Of a stretch of DNA of 64,000 nt, positions 27,885 through 35,832 are shown one piece after another. The position numbers and the translations under genes are program-made. Source of the stretch: Candidatus Saccharimonadota bacterium (GTDB taxonomy: Bacteria; Patescibacteriota; Saccharimonadia; Saccharimonadales; Saccharimonadaceae); NCBI GenBank assembly GCA_003979185.1, contig RYWJ01000001.1, forward strand, positions 1-64,000. Direction: 5' to 3'. The notes beneath the pieces were generated by a model. The model was given only the letters and a program-made list of their open reading frames with translations, had not been told where the DNA came from and ran no database searches. Every line of letters starts with the position of its first letter. Position 1 is the first letter of the stretch.

Positions 27885-27978
27885 TTAACTCCTCTCACTT
27901 CTAACCGTATTATAGCAAAGTTATGTCTAGCCGTAAAGTTGCTGTATACTGGAGCTATAATGGAGTCTAGAGAGCTTA

Positions 27979-30132
27979 TTATTGAAAAGCTTCCTGCACG
28001 CTTTTTAAGAATGGTTTCCATGCATATTGGTTCTTCAGGTGTGTTTGAGCTGATTGTGCCATAGGATATATTGCCTCTGGATTTTGTTGGAGGTGATTTA
28101 TGATTACTATATATTCATCCTCATTCTTAGCGTCATCAACTAGGAATCCAGTACGATTATCCTTCACGAAGTCACTTACTCCTCCTGTATTGCCAGCCAA
28201 AGTTATTAGGCCAAAAGATGCTGCTTCTAGTACAACATTTGGCATTCCATCAATTATAGAAGTATGTAAGAATAGATCGTATTTGTCTGGTTGTAAATCC
28301 TGAAAATTCTGAAATGGACCACGATAATGTAAGACTGCGGAATCTTCTGGAAATTCAAAGCCATCTCGCTCTTGTTCGTCCATCCTGCCGTAAGCATCAA
28401 TTTGGACTTTTTCTGGATCTAGTTTGTTTGCAATCCGGACTAATAATTTTGGGTTTTTTTGCAGTGAGATACGGCCGGCCCAGAGAATCCTGAGAATGCT
28501 ATTTTTTTTATGGTGCTTGACGGACTCATTGATTGGTGTTGGTTGATAATGGACTACAAATTTCTCCCTGTCGTAACCTTCCTTATGCACTAGATAATCA
28601 ATGACAGCAGTATTATCAGTATAGAATTTATCAATTAATGGATATACTCTGGTTATAAATGGATCAGCAATATCCCAAATTCCTTCACCATTTGTGTCGG
28701 TGACTAAACCATAACAAAACAAAGATGCCGTGATATGAAAATTATTTTCTACTAAAGTTCTATGTCGTGCCATCCATAGTAGGGCATCTGTCGAGTTAAT
28801 GATATGAATCTTTGAACACTGTAACTGAATTAAGGTTTGAGTTAGCAAAATATCTCGATCGTCTATGCTGAGATTGTGAGCGATTTGACCAAACTCTACC
28901 AAAAAAGTATTGCTAGGTAATCTATCTTTCCAAGTATTTGTAGCTGATAAGGTTGTGATGACGGCAATACGCCAGTTGGGGTGGAGTTCTTGCAGGGCTT
29001 TGAGATAGTTTAATAAGACCTTTTCCGCGCCACCTGGTACAATCCAAGGTACTATAAAAATATAATCAGGTCTACTTTTGATTTGCAAACATAGCTTATG
29101 GTATGCTTTGCCGAGATCTCCTACTAAATCTGCACAATATTCCGTTGTGTGAGCAAGGGTATCTTGAGTAGGGAAAATTAAGTTTTCGATTTTAGCTATC
29201 TTTTTCCACTCTTCTAGAACTACTGCTGGAACTTGAAATTCTTTTGGATCATCAATGAGCTTCTTGTGAGTAAGCTTCTTGGCTAATTCGGCTAACGGTG
29301 TGATAAAAAAGTTCAAGAATTTGTTATTTCGTATGCGGATGTATTGTTCTTGAAGCTTTTGCTTCCGGCCCTTGGGCACGGTCTTCCGGGGTTCGATTAA
29401 GCGAAACTTTTGCCATTTTTTATAATCGTAGAGTGCACTATATGGTTGGGCGACACGATCATTATTGTTTTGTTGTAAGCGGGATGTTGGTTTTTTGCGA
29501 TAAAAATAAATTGTATCTTTGGCAACCTTATGTAGTATGCCTGCATTAGTTAGAGTAGTATTGAGGGCGTAATCTTCATGTCCAAAACCATCTTTTGTGG
29601 CAATATATGGAAATTTCACCAAGGTTTCACGAGTGGCAGCTATGGCGGAGATCCAGCGGTGACGACTAAATTGCATTATTGCATCGGTTTCCGGCTCAAC
29701 GGATTCACCTAACACTTGTAGAACATATTCGTTATCTACATCTTTGAAAGATAAACAATAATTTGGATGTACAACAATCTCGCACTTTGCCTGTTCTAAA
29801 GTTTCAACAGTATTAGTGAAGTAGTTACCTGAAATTAAATCATCGCCATCTAAGATAACTACGAAGCGACCAGAGGATTCTTTAATTGCAAAATTGCGCG
29901 ATAAACCAGCATCATTAAAATTGCAGGTCAAAATCTTTATATCTGCGCGATCTTTGTATCGTGTAAAATAATTTTGTGTTGCCTCATCACCATCGTCAAT
30001 AGCAATAATGATCTCATATGTATCAGTGAAATTCTCTAAAGACCGAAAAACGCTTAGCATCGTATGATGGGTCATTAACCCCTCGTTGTGTGTCGTCAGA
30101 ATAATTGAGAGTTTGGTGAATTTTTTTGGCAT
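27979..30132 (-). CDS. GT2-GT4 fusion glycosyltransferase
   Basis: 717 residues. Residues 1-240 form a GT-A fold GT2 domain (LSIILTTHNEGLMTHHTML, IIAIDDGDEA, FVVILDGDDLISGNYF, the latter a DxD). The C-terminal half (about 370-715) is a GT-B fold GT4 domain with VPWIVPGGAEKVLLNYL, the linker ILWAGRISLQKNPKLL, and the E-x7-E-like motif in GMPNVVLEAASFGLITLA. One polypeptide may add two successive sugars. It starts directly after the stop of the upstream GT2 gene, in a minus-strand operon. Sugar specificity is unknown. Confidence 0.87.
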   Translation of the reverse strand: MPKKFTKLSIILTTHNEGLMTHHTMLSVFRSLENFTDTYEIIIAIDDGDEATQNYFTRYKDRADIKILTCNFNDAGLSRNFAIKESSGRFVVILDGDDLISGNYFTNTVETLEQAKCEIVVHPNYCLSFKDVDNEYVLQVLGESVEPETDAIMQFSRHRWISAIAATRETLVKFPYIATKDGFGHEDYALNTTLTNAGILHKVAKDTIYFYRKKPTSRLQQNNNDRVAQPYSALYDYKKWQKFRLIEPRKTVPKGRKQKLQEQYIRIRNNKFLNFFITPLAELAKKLTHKKLIDDPKEFQVPAVVLEEWKKIAKIENLIFPTQDTLAHTTEYCADLVGDLGKAYHKLCLQIKSRPDYIFIVPWIVPGGAEKVLLNYLKALQELHPNWRIAVITTLSATNTWKDRLPSNTFLVEFGQIAHNLSIDDRDILLTQTLIQLQCSKIHIINSTDALLWMARHRTLVENNFHITASLFCYGLVTDTNGEGIWDIADPFITRVYPLIDKFYTDNTAVIDYLVHKEGYDREKFVVHYQPTPINESVKHHKKNSILRILWAGRISLQKNPKLLVRIANKLDPEKVQIDAYGRMDEQERDGFEFPEDSAVLHYRGPFQNFQDLQPDKYDLFLHTSIIDGMPNVVLEAASFGLITLAGNTGGVSDFVKDNRTGFLVDDAKNEDEYIVIINHLQQNPEAIYPMAQSAQTHLKNQYAWKPFLKSVQEAFQ

Positions 30133-31221
30133 CTACTTGGTCTCTTTAAGGTTTGCTTTCAAACGCGCGCACCGCTGTTTTAGCGCATGAAGTTGTCGGA
30201 TATTGTCAGCTTGCAGCTTGTAGGTGGGCATAATCTTGATGAGGGTCTTTTTAATACCTACAACGTTTAGTTGGTGCTTTCTTGAATATAGTCGCTTGAT
30301 TCGTTCGCGCTGCTCGATTTGGGCGCGTTCAAAATCAGTGCGATGCTCATTAATAAATGATTGCGCTAGCTTACGAACGGCATTACGGCTTTGCTGTGTT
30401 TTACTATTGACGATCGAAAAGCTCAAAAAACTTTCAAAAAGTTGCCAGTATAGTTCTATGTGGTCGTCCAAAAGATGATTTTGTTGTAGAAAATCATAAA
30501 GTTTTATTGCTATAGTGGTATGATCAATAGCCTTATCGACGTTACTTTGTGTTGACCACGTTTGAGACATGATGCTATTATTATGTCGAACATAATTATA
30601 AAGTCGCTTATTGACGAAGAAAATCTTTTTACTCAGCATAAGATATGCAGTACAGAAAAAAGCATCTTCGAAGCGTAGACCAGCGGGGAACTGCAGACTA
30701 TATTGGTCCAAAAGTGAACGTCGAAAAATTTTATTTGCTACTGAAGCATCGGTATTGAGAATCAAGCTGTCGGTAATCTTTTGTAATCCAGTATATTTGA
30801 GCGCATAGTACGCATCGTCACTACTTTTCATTTCGTGATGAGCATGATAAATTACGTTGATTTCGCAAGTTGCTAGATCAACATCCGTGTCTGTCATTGC
30901 TTCATACATCTGTTCACACATGGTGTCTTCGTAGTAATCATCCGCATCACAAAACATGATCAGGTCAGCGCTAGCAGCTTCAATACCTCTATTGCGTGCG
31001 ACCGATAGACCTGAGTTTTCATTGTTATAAATCAACTTTATTCTAGAATCGGTTTTAGCAAATTTTTCCATAACTTCTTTACTGGTATCGGTCGAAGCAT
31101 CATCTATGGCAATAATCTCGATATTTTGCAAGGTTTGATGTAGTAAGGCGTTGATAGATTTTGGCAAATATTCGGCATCATTATATGCCGTTAGTATGAC
31201 GCTAATTAGTGGCTTACTCAT
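30133..31221 (-). CDS. GT2 glycosyltransferase
   Basis: 362 residues. N-terminal GT-A domain: LISVILTAYNDAEYLPKSINALLHQTL, EIIAIDDASTDTS, LIMFCDADDYYED (DxD). A helical C-terminus rich in R/K/Q (RAQIEQRERIKRL...) resembles the tail of the neighbouring GT2. It overlaps the upstream GT2 by 8 nt. Probably adds a hexose to the envelope polymer; donor and acceptor unknown. Confidence 0.88.
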   Translation of the reverse strand: MSKPLISVILTAYNDAEYLPKSINALLHQTLQNIEIIAIDDASTDTSKEVMEKFAKTDSRIKLIYNNENSGLSVARNRGIEAASADLIMFCDADDYYEDTMCEQMYEAMTDTDVDLATCEINVIYHAHHEMKSSDDAYYALKYTGLQKITDSLILNTDASVANKIFRRSLLDQYSLQFPAGLRFEDAFFCTAYLMLSKKIFFVNKRLYNYVRHNNSIMSQTWSTQSNVDKAIDHTTIAIKLYDFLQQNHLLDDHIELYWQLFESFLSFSIVNSKTQQSRNAVRKLAQSFINEHRTDFERAQIEQRERIKRLYSRKHQLNVVGIKKTLIKIMPTYKLQADNIRQLHALKQRCARLKANLKETK

Positions 31222-32353
31222 GATGCTTAGCTTCCAATTCTTTAAGTTTAATTTCCAAAGAGTCTATCTCTCCGTGCAAATCAGCAATTAATTCCGACAA
31301 TTGTAGCTGTTTTTTGTAAGCAGGATGTGTTGCAGTCCAAGCTCGCTTTAATGAGCTGCGTAGTTTTTTCTGCAGTTTATTTCGTCCAATGTACCTAGCG
31401 ACAGCGGCAGGATTGTGATCTACAATATAATGCATTGTTTGTCGCTGTTTATCGTCAAGACTAAAGCTATCAATTACGGTGTGGAGATCAGGAAATCTTT
31501 TGAGATCATCCTGAATATTTTTAATGAAGTCTTGCAGTAGATTTTTGGTTAGGCGTTCCATATTCCATATGTAAGCACCAAGTTTGGCTACCAACATAAC
31601 TGAATACAAATCTTGTATTAAATTATGTTCAGTTAAAAATTTTTCGATTTCTGCATACTCATAACATACGTTCATGGCTTTTCCAGTACTATTAACAGAA
31701 GATGCTTCATTGTCTGTACGATAGTGGAGAAAAGCGTCAGTTGTAAAAAGTGCTCTACGTGCACACGCGAGAGCCTTAAAATTAAAGCCTGTATCTTGAT
31801 AGGATGCTCCTGGAGTCGGCAGGAAACGAATATGGTTTTTGTTGAGGAAATCTCGTTTATAAATCGCTGACCAAATGGCTGGCGCCTGCATAAAAATCCA
31901 ATTATGTTGTGTTGGGTTCTTCACTACGCCTACTTCTGTTGGGTCGATATAGTGGTTTTTGGTGTCTTTGTTGGCTTTATTAAAATAATAATTTGCTCGT
32001 ACGATTTCTGCATTGTGGTTTTTTGCTAACGCATACAACCTCTCAAACGCATCCAACTCAATCCAGTCATCAGATTCCACTATACCAATATATTCACCAG
32101 TGGCTTTTTCTAAACCTTGGTTCATAGAGTCACCATAGCCAGAGTTGGGTTTATCAATAATAACTATGCGATTATCATTCTTAGCAAAATCTTTAATAAT
32201 GTCTAAAGATCCATCCGTAGAACCATCATTAATGCAAATGATTTCGATGTCTTGTAGGGTCTGCTCCGTGATGCTCTCTAAGCACTGGCGTAGATACTTC
32301 TCAACATTATAAATCGGCACCAAAACTGACACTTTGGGTTTGTTTTTTGTCAC
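31214..32353 (-). CDS. GT2 glycosyltransferase (paralogue A with the 225-bp shared segment)
   Basis: 379 residues from the GTG at 32353, which has GAGGAGGAG just upstream; a longer reading into the GtrA gene is unlikely. GT-A domain: VSVLVPIYNVEKYLRQCLESI, IEIICINDGSTDGS, YIGIVESDDWIE (the DD replaces DxD). The C-terminus ends in a coiled-coil-like stretch (SELIADLHGEIDSLEIKLKELEAK). It heads a minus-strand run of glycosyltransferases. A 225-bp segment of its catalytic domain is identical in DNA to the divergent plus-strand paralogue at 32936. Confidence 0.9.
   Translation of the reverse strand: MTKNKPKVSVLVPIYNVEKYLRQCLESITEQTLQDIEIICINDGSTDGSLDIIKDFAKNDNRIVIIDKPNSGYGDSMNQGLEKATGEYIGIVESDDWIELDAFERLYALAKNHNAEIVRANYYFNKANKDTKNHYIDPTEVGVVKNPTQHNWIFMQAPAIWSAIYKRDFLNKNHIRFLPTPGASYQDTGFNFKALACARRALFTTDAFLHYRTDNEASSVNSTGKAMNVCYEYAEIEKFLTEHNLIQDLYSVMLVAKLGAYIWNMERLTKNLLQDFIKNIQDDLKRFPDLHTVIDSFSLDDKQRQTMHYIVDHNPAAVARYIGRNKLQKKLRSSLKRAWTATHPAYKKQLQLSELIADLHGEIDSLEIKLKELEAKHHE
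32033..32257 (-). repeat. 225-bp perfect inverted repeat, left copy
   Basis: This stretch is the exact reverse complement of 33023-33247; I compared it base by base and found no mismatch. It encodes the core of the GT2 catalytic domain in both paralogues. Outside it the genes diverge immediately at the left end (a mismatch at the last base outside), which points to gene conversion or a recent duplication. Confidence 0.93.
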
Positions 32354-32393
32354 AACTCCTCCTCTTGCTTCTATCGATATTATAACATACTCG

Positions 32394-32897
32394 TTAGATA
32401 CTGTCTCGCTTTTTACTTTCCTTATGCTGCCTATCTTCCAGAAAAAGTTTTCTAGTGACAAAATTAAATACCATAATGATTGCCGTCGAGATTATCTTAG
32501 CAAGCATATCGTTCATACCTAAGACATTGATCAAAACATACAAAAGCAACTCTGAGATAACTAGACTAATCATGCTCAGAATTAAAAATTCACTAGCTAG
32601 GCGTTTCTTGGTTTTGTTTTTTGTAATATTGAAGACCCAACGTGTATTTGAATAATAGTTAAATAGTGTAGACAAACTGAAAGCAAAAATTTGCGCAACA
32701 AGTGGATCCATTTTAGCCCAATACACCAATATATAGAAGATTGTCCAGTCAATAGCTGTTGCTATAAAACCCGTAATTACAAACTTGGCAATCTGAGTTA
32801 GCATCTTTTGGTATCTTGTCAAATGAAAAACCTTACAACCCCATGCAACTAAGCGATCAATAGGGTCATGTTTTTTCTCCGTTGAGACTTTTTCCAT
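32394..32897 (-). CDS. GtrA-family membrane protein (putative lipid-linked sugar flippase)
   Basis: 167 residues with four membrane helices (about 38-58, 66-86, 103-123, 132-152) and the GtrA features FVITGFIATAIDWTIFYILV and FNYYSNTRWVF, NFVTRKLFLED. GtrA proteins are thought to translocate polyprenyl-phosphate sugars. The minus-strand TATAAT at 32904-32909 ends 6 nt before the ATG, suggesting a leaderless message. It lies between two divergent GT2 paralogues that share an inverted repeat. Confidence 0.9.
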   Translation of the reverse strand: MEKVSTEKKHDPIDRLVAWGCKVFHLTRYQKMLTQIAKFVITGFIATAIDWTIFYILVYWAKMDPLVAQIFAFSLSTLFNYYSNTRWVFNITKNKTKKRLASEFLILSMISLVISELLLYVLINVLGMNDMLAKIISTAIIMVFNFVTRKLFLEDRQHKESKKRDSI

Positions 32898-32903
32898 ACC
32901 CGT

Positions 32904-32929
32904 ATTATAGCGAAAAACTATGCTATAAT
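32904..32929. promoter_or_regulatory. divergent, probably leaderless promoter pair
   Basis: The minus-strand -10 (ATTATA on plus, 32904-32909) serves GtrA and the plus-strand TATAAT (32924-32929) serves the GT2 gene. Each ends 6 nt from its start codon; the two ATGs are only 38 bp apart. Confidence 0.65.
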
Positions 32930-32935
32930 CAACTT

Positions 32936-33916
32936 ATGAAGCCTAAACTCTCCATTTTAGTCCCTATCTACAATGTAGAAAAATACTTATCTCAATGTCT
33001 TGAGAGCATCACAGCGCAGACTCTACAAGACATCGAAATCATTTGCATTAATGATGGTTCTACGGATGGATCTTTAGACATTATTAAAGATTTTGCTAAG
33101 AATGATAATCGCATAGTTATTATTGATAAACCCAACTCTGGCTATGGTGACTCTATGAACCAAGGTTTAGAAAAAGCCACTGGTGAATATATTGGTATAG
33201 TGGAATCTGATGACTGGATTGAGTTGGATGCGTTTGAGAGGTTGTATCAGATAGCGCGCAAAAACAAAGCCGATGTGGTAAAAGCTAATTACTATAAGGT
33301 TAGGAATAGTGTTGATGTCGAAAAGGTAGCGGAAATTCCGACTCGAGAGGTAATGTACCCAGCGGAAGATCGCAAAGTCTTCTTGTTTGCCCCAGCGATC
33401 TGGTCGGCAATCTATCGGCGAAATTTTTTAAGGGAGAATGGGATTAAGTTTTTACCTACACCAGGGGCGTCGTATCAGGATCTGAGTTTTAGCTTTAAAG
33501 TGTGGGCTTTAGCCCGAACTGTAGTGCTGGTGTCAGAAGCGTTTGTGCATTATAGAGTCGACAATGCGAATTCCTCTGTTAATAATCCTGGCAAGGTAAA
33601 CTGCGTTGTGGATGAGTATGCAGAGATCGAAACATTTCTATGTGAGAGGGGTATTTTTGAGAAATTCGGCGAGATTATGGATACGGCGAAGTTTCGCAAC
33701 TATCATTGGAATTTTCAACGCCTGGACAAAAAACTTGCCAAAGAGTTTTATCAGACATGGCGCCAAGAATTTTTGTCTGCGGAAGAAGAGGGGATTCTAA
33801 AGAAAGAGAACTTCTCCAAAAAAGATTGGATGGCTCTAAAGGCGATTTTACACCATCCGAAGTTGGCATACCTGATTCTAAGAGCAAGGATTGCTCTGAA
33901 ACAGCATCTGTATTAG
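32936..33916 (+). CDS. GT2 glycosyltransferase (paralogue B with the 225-bp shared segment)
   Basis: 326 residues from the ATG at 32936 (MKPKLSILVPIYNVEKYL); the upstream ATG at 32882 would run through both promoters. GT-A domain with INDGSTDGS and IGIVESDDW identical to paralogue A, while the rest is diverged. The C-terminus is basic and helical, without the coiled coil of paralogue A. It is the first plus-strand gene of the exporter part of the glycan locus and is followed 45 bp later by Wzm. Confidence 0.9.
   Translation: MKPKLSILVPIYNVEKYLSQCLESITAQTLQDIEIICINDGSTDGSLDIIKDFAKNDNRIVIIDKPNSGYGDSMNQGLEKATGEYIGIVESDDWIELDAFERLYQIARKNKADVVKANYYKVRNSVDVEKVAEIPTREVMYPAEDRKVFLFAPAIWSAIYRRNFLRENGIKFLPTPGASYQDLSFSFKVWALARTVVLVSEAFVHYRVDNANSSVNNPGKVNCVVDEYAEIETFLCERGIFEKFGEIMDTAKFRNYHWNFQRLDKKLAKEFYQTWRQEFLSAEEEGILKKENFSKKDWMALKAILHHPKLAYLILRARIALKQHLY
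33023..33247 (+). repeat. 225-bp perfect inverted repeat, right copy
   Basis: Exact reverse complement of 32033-32257. The two copies flank about 765 bp that include gtrA, the divergent promoter pair and the 5' ends of both GT2 genes, so recombination would invert the promoters relative to the two gene bodies. Confidence 0.93.
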
Positions 33917-33961
33917 GTTTACGTTGGACATATCCTCTAAGATGTGCTAAGATGTGTATAT

Positions 33962-34786
33962 ATGAGTCGTATTCCAAACGTACTCTGTCGCAAGAATCGA
34001 ATCTTGCTGGGAGAATTAGTCAAGACTGATTTCAAGCTGCGTTACCAAGGGTCTGTTTTGGGCTGTATGTGGGCGGTATTGCGGCCACTTTTGATGTTTG
34101 CTATTTTGTATGTAGTTTTCGCGAAGTTGTTGCGGTTTGGTGGGGATATTCCACATTATCCGGTCTATCTTTTGACTGGTACGGTGCTTTGGAATTTCTT
34201 TACTGAATGTACGGGTCAGGGAATTAACTCGATCGTACAACGGGGTGATTTGCTACGGAAGATTAGCTTTCCGAAATGGATCGTCGTGGTCGCAGCCACT
34301 TCCACGGCGTTGATTAATCTAGCGATCAACCTTTGTGTGATCGTGGTATTTGCGCTGCTTAATGGAGTGATGCCGAGCTTTTCTTGGCTTTTGGTATTGC
34401 CACTGGTGGTCGAGCTATATGCTTTTGCGCTAGGAATTGCGTTTTTACTAGGTGCGATTAATGTGAAGTTCCGCGACATTATGTCGATTTGGGACGTCTT
34501 GATCCAAGCTCTGTTTTATGCGGTACCAATTATTTATCCGATCACGATGGTGCTGGAGCAGGGCGGGGCTTTTGGGGGAATAGCGGCAAATGTAATTCTG
34601 ATCAACCCAATTGCGCAGGTAATCCAAGATGTGCGGTACAATTTAATTACCGATTCTACGATTACTACCTGGCAGACTGTACCGTTTCCACTTTGCATTA
34701 TGCCGATCTTGATCGTGCTTCTGACTCTATTATTAGCAGCACTGTTTTTCCGAAAACGGTCAAAAAGATTTGCGGAGGAAGTATAA
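33962..34786 (+). CDS. wzm: Wzm-like ABC-2 polysaccharide export permease
   Basis: 274 residues from the ATG at 33962. Six membrane helices and the ABC-2 signature region: LVKTDFKLRYQGSVLGCMWAVLRPLLMF near the N-terminus, VINVKFRDI-type loop (INVKFRDIMSIWDVLIQALFYAVPIIYP). It forms the channel for export of lipid-linked polysaccharide with the next gene. The promoter (TTGGAC, 18 bp, TAAGAT) ends 8 nt from the ATG. Its stop shares one base with the Wzt start (TAATG). Confidence 0.93.
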   Translation: MSRIPNVLCRKNRILLGELVKTDFKLRYQGSVLGCMWAVLRPLLMFAILYVVFAKLLRFGGDIPHYPVYLLTGTVLWNFFTECTGQGINSIVQRGDLLRKISFPKWIVVVAATSTALINLAINLCVIVVFALLNGVMPSFSWLLVLPLVVELYAFALGIAFLLGAINVKFRDIMSIWDVLIQALFYAVPIIYPITMVLEQGGAFGGIAANVILINPIAQVIQDVRYNLITDSTITTWQTVPFPLCIMPILIVLLTLLLAALFFRKRSKRFAEEV

Positions 34787-35823
34787 TGTCACGCAAAAAG
34801 CACTCTATCTCTTCATTATACCACACAAGTAGTAAAAAGTCAAGAGAAAAGACTCAAAAAGTTGATTCCGGCTTAAAAACTGTGGAAAACTTTGAGAATC
34901 CAGTGGAAAAAGTCGAAAAGAATGTGGATAAAACTGATACGAACGGTGGAAAACTTGTGGAAAAGAACCACAAAACTGTGGACAAGTCAAAAGATACCTG
35001 TGTAAAACCTGTGCAAAAACATACTAAAAACGGTGGAAAAGTTGCAGCAGAAGATCTACAAAATGTAGCTCTTGCTCGGGCTTCTCAGACTCCTAAGACC
35101 GTCATCAAGGTGAGAGATCTGTATAAAAGTTTTCGTTTACCAACGGAGCGCGCTAGCGGTCTCAAACAGGCTATCCTGAACTGGTTTAAGGGGATCAAAG
35201 GGTATACTGAGCATCAGGTTTTGAAAGGTGTGAGCTTCGATGTGCATGATGGGGAGTTTATTGGTATTGTGGGCCGTAATGGCTCTGGCAAGTCGACTTT
35301 GTTGAAATTATTGGCGCAGATTTACTTTCCAGAAAAAGGCAATATTGAAGTAGAGGGTATAATCGTGCCATTTATCGAGCTCGGAGTTGGCTTTAATCCA
35401 GAGCTGACTGGTCGCGAGAATGTGTATCTAAATGGTGCATTGCTAGGCTTTTCGCGTAAAGAGATGGATGCTATGTATGACGAAATTGTGCATTTTGCGG
35501 AACTTGAGCAGTTTATGGATGCAAAGCTGAAGAATTATTCTTCTGGTATGCAAGTACGCTTGGCGTTCTCGATTGCGATTCGAGCGCGTGGTGATATTCT
35601 GATCCTTGATGAAGTGTTGGCAGTGGGTGATGCGGAGTTTCAGAAAAAATGTAATGATTATTTTGCGAGTCTGCATGGTGCACAGACGGTCATCCTAGTA
35701 ACTCACTCAATGGATAATGTGAGGAAGTTTTGTGACCGTGCAATTTTGATTGAGGATGGTAGGGTGGCGGCAGAGGGGGAACCAGAGGAAGTCGCTAAAG
35801 CCTATGAGAAATTATGGGGATAG
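34786..35823 (+). CDS. wzt: Wzt-like ABC export ATPase with DnaA-box-encoded N-terminal extension
   Basis: 345 residues. Start fixed by the TAATG overlap with Wzm. Residues 103-345 are an ABC ATPase: Walker A VGRNGSGKSTLLKLL, signature YSSGMQVRLAFS, Walker B ILILDEVLAVGD and H-loop VTHSMD, closest in layout to polysaccharide and teichoic-acid exporters. It lacks the C-terminal glycan-binding domain of some Wzt proteins. Instead residues 1-100 are an unusual K/E/V/D/T-rich linker in which VEK, VEN and VDK triplets recur; they are encoded by GTGGAAAA and GTGGATAA repeats. The extension is probably disordered and is not needed for the ABC core. Confidence 0.93.
   Translation: MSRKKHSISSLYHTSSKKSREKTQKVDSGLKTVENFENPVEKVEKNVDKTDTNGGKLVEKNHKTVDKSKDTCVKPVQKHTKNGGKVAAEDLQNVALARASQTPKTVIKVRDLYKSFRLPTERASGLKQAILNWFKGIKGYTEHQVLKGVSFDVHDGEFIGIVGRNGSGKSTLLKLLAQIYFPEKGNIEVEGIIVPFIELGVGFNPELTGRENVYLNGALLGFSRKEMDAMYDEIVHFAELEQFMDAKLKNYSSGMQVRLAFSIAIRARGDILILDEVLAVGDAEFQKKCNDYFASLHGAQTVILVTHSMDNVRKFCDRAILIEDGRVAAEGEPEEVAKAYEKLWG
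34881..35040 (+). repeat. in-gene array of DnaA-box-like 9-mers (GTGGAAAA orientation)
   Basis: Within 160 bp of wzt: TGTGGAAAA (34881), GTGGAAAA (34903), TGTGGATAA (34923, the exact complement of the TTATCCACA consensus), GTGGAAAA (34946), TGTGGAAAA (34956), TGTGGACAA (34977), TGTGTAAAA (34999), TGTGCAAAA (35010) and GTGGAAAA (35033). All are on the coding strand in the same orientation. Confidence 0.88.
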
Positions 35824-35832
35824 GGAGGTAAA

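Noticed and set aside
32882..32935. Upstream ATG of the plus-strand GT2 gene
   Set aside because: The extension would pass through both divergent promoters and encodes no conserved residues; the ATG at 32936 matches the family start.
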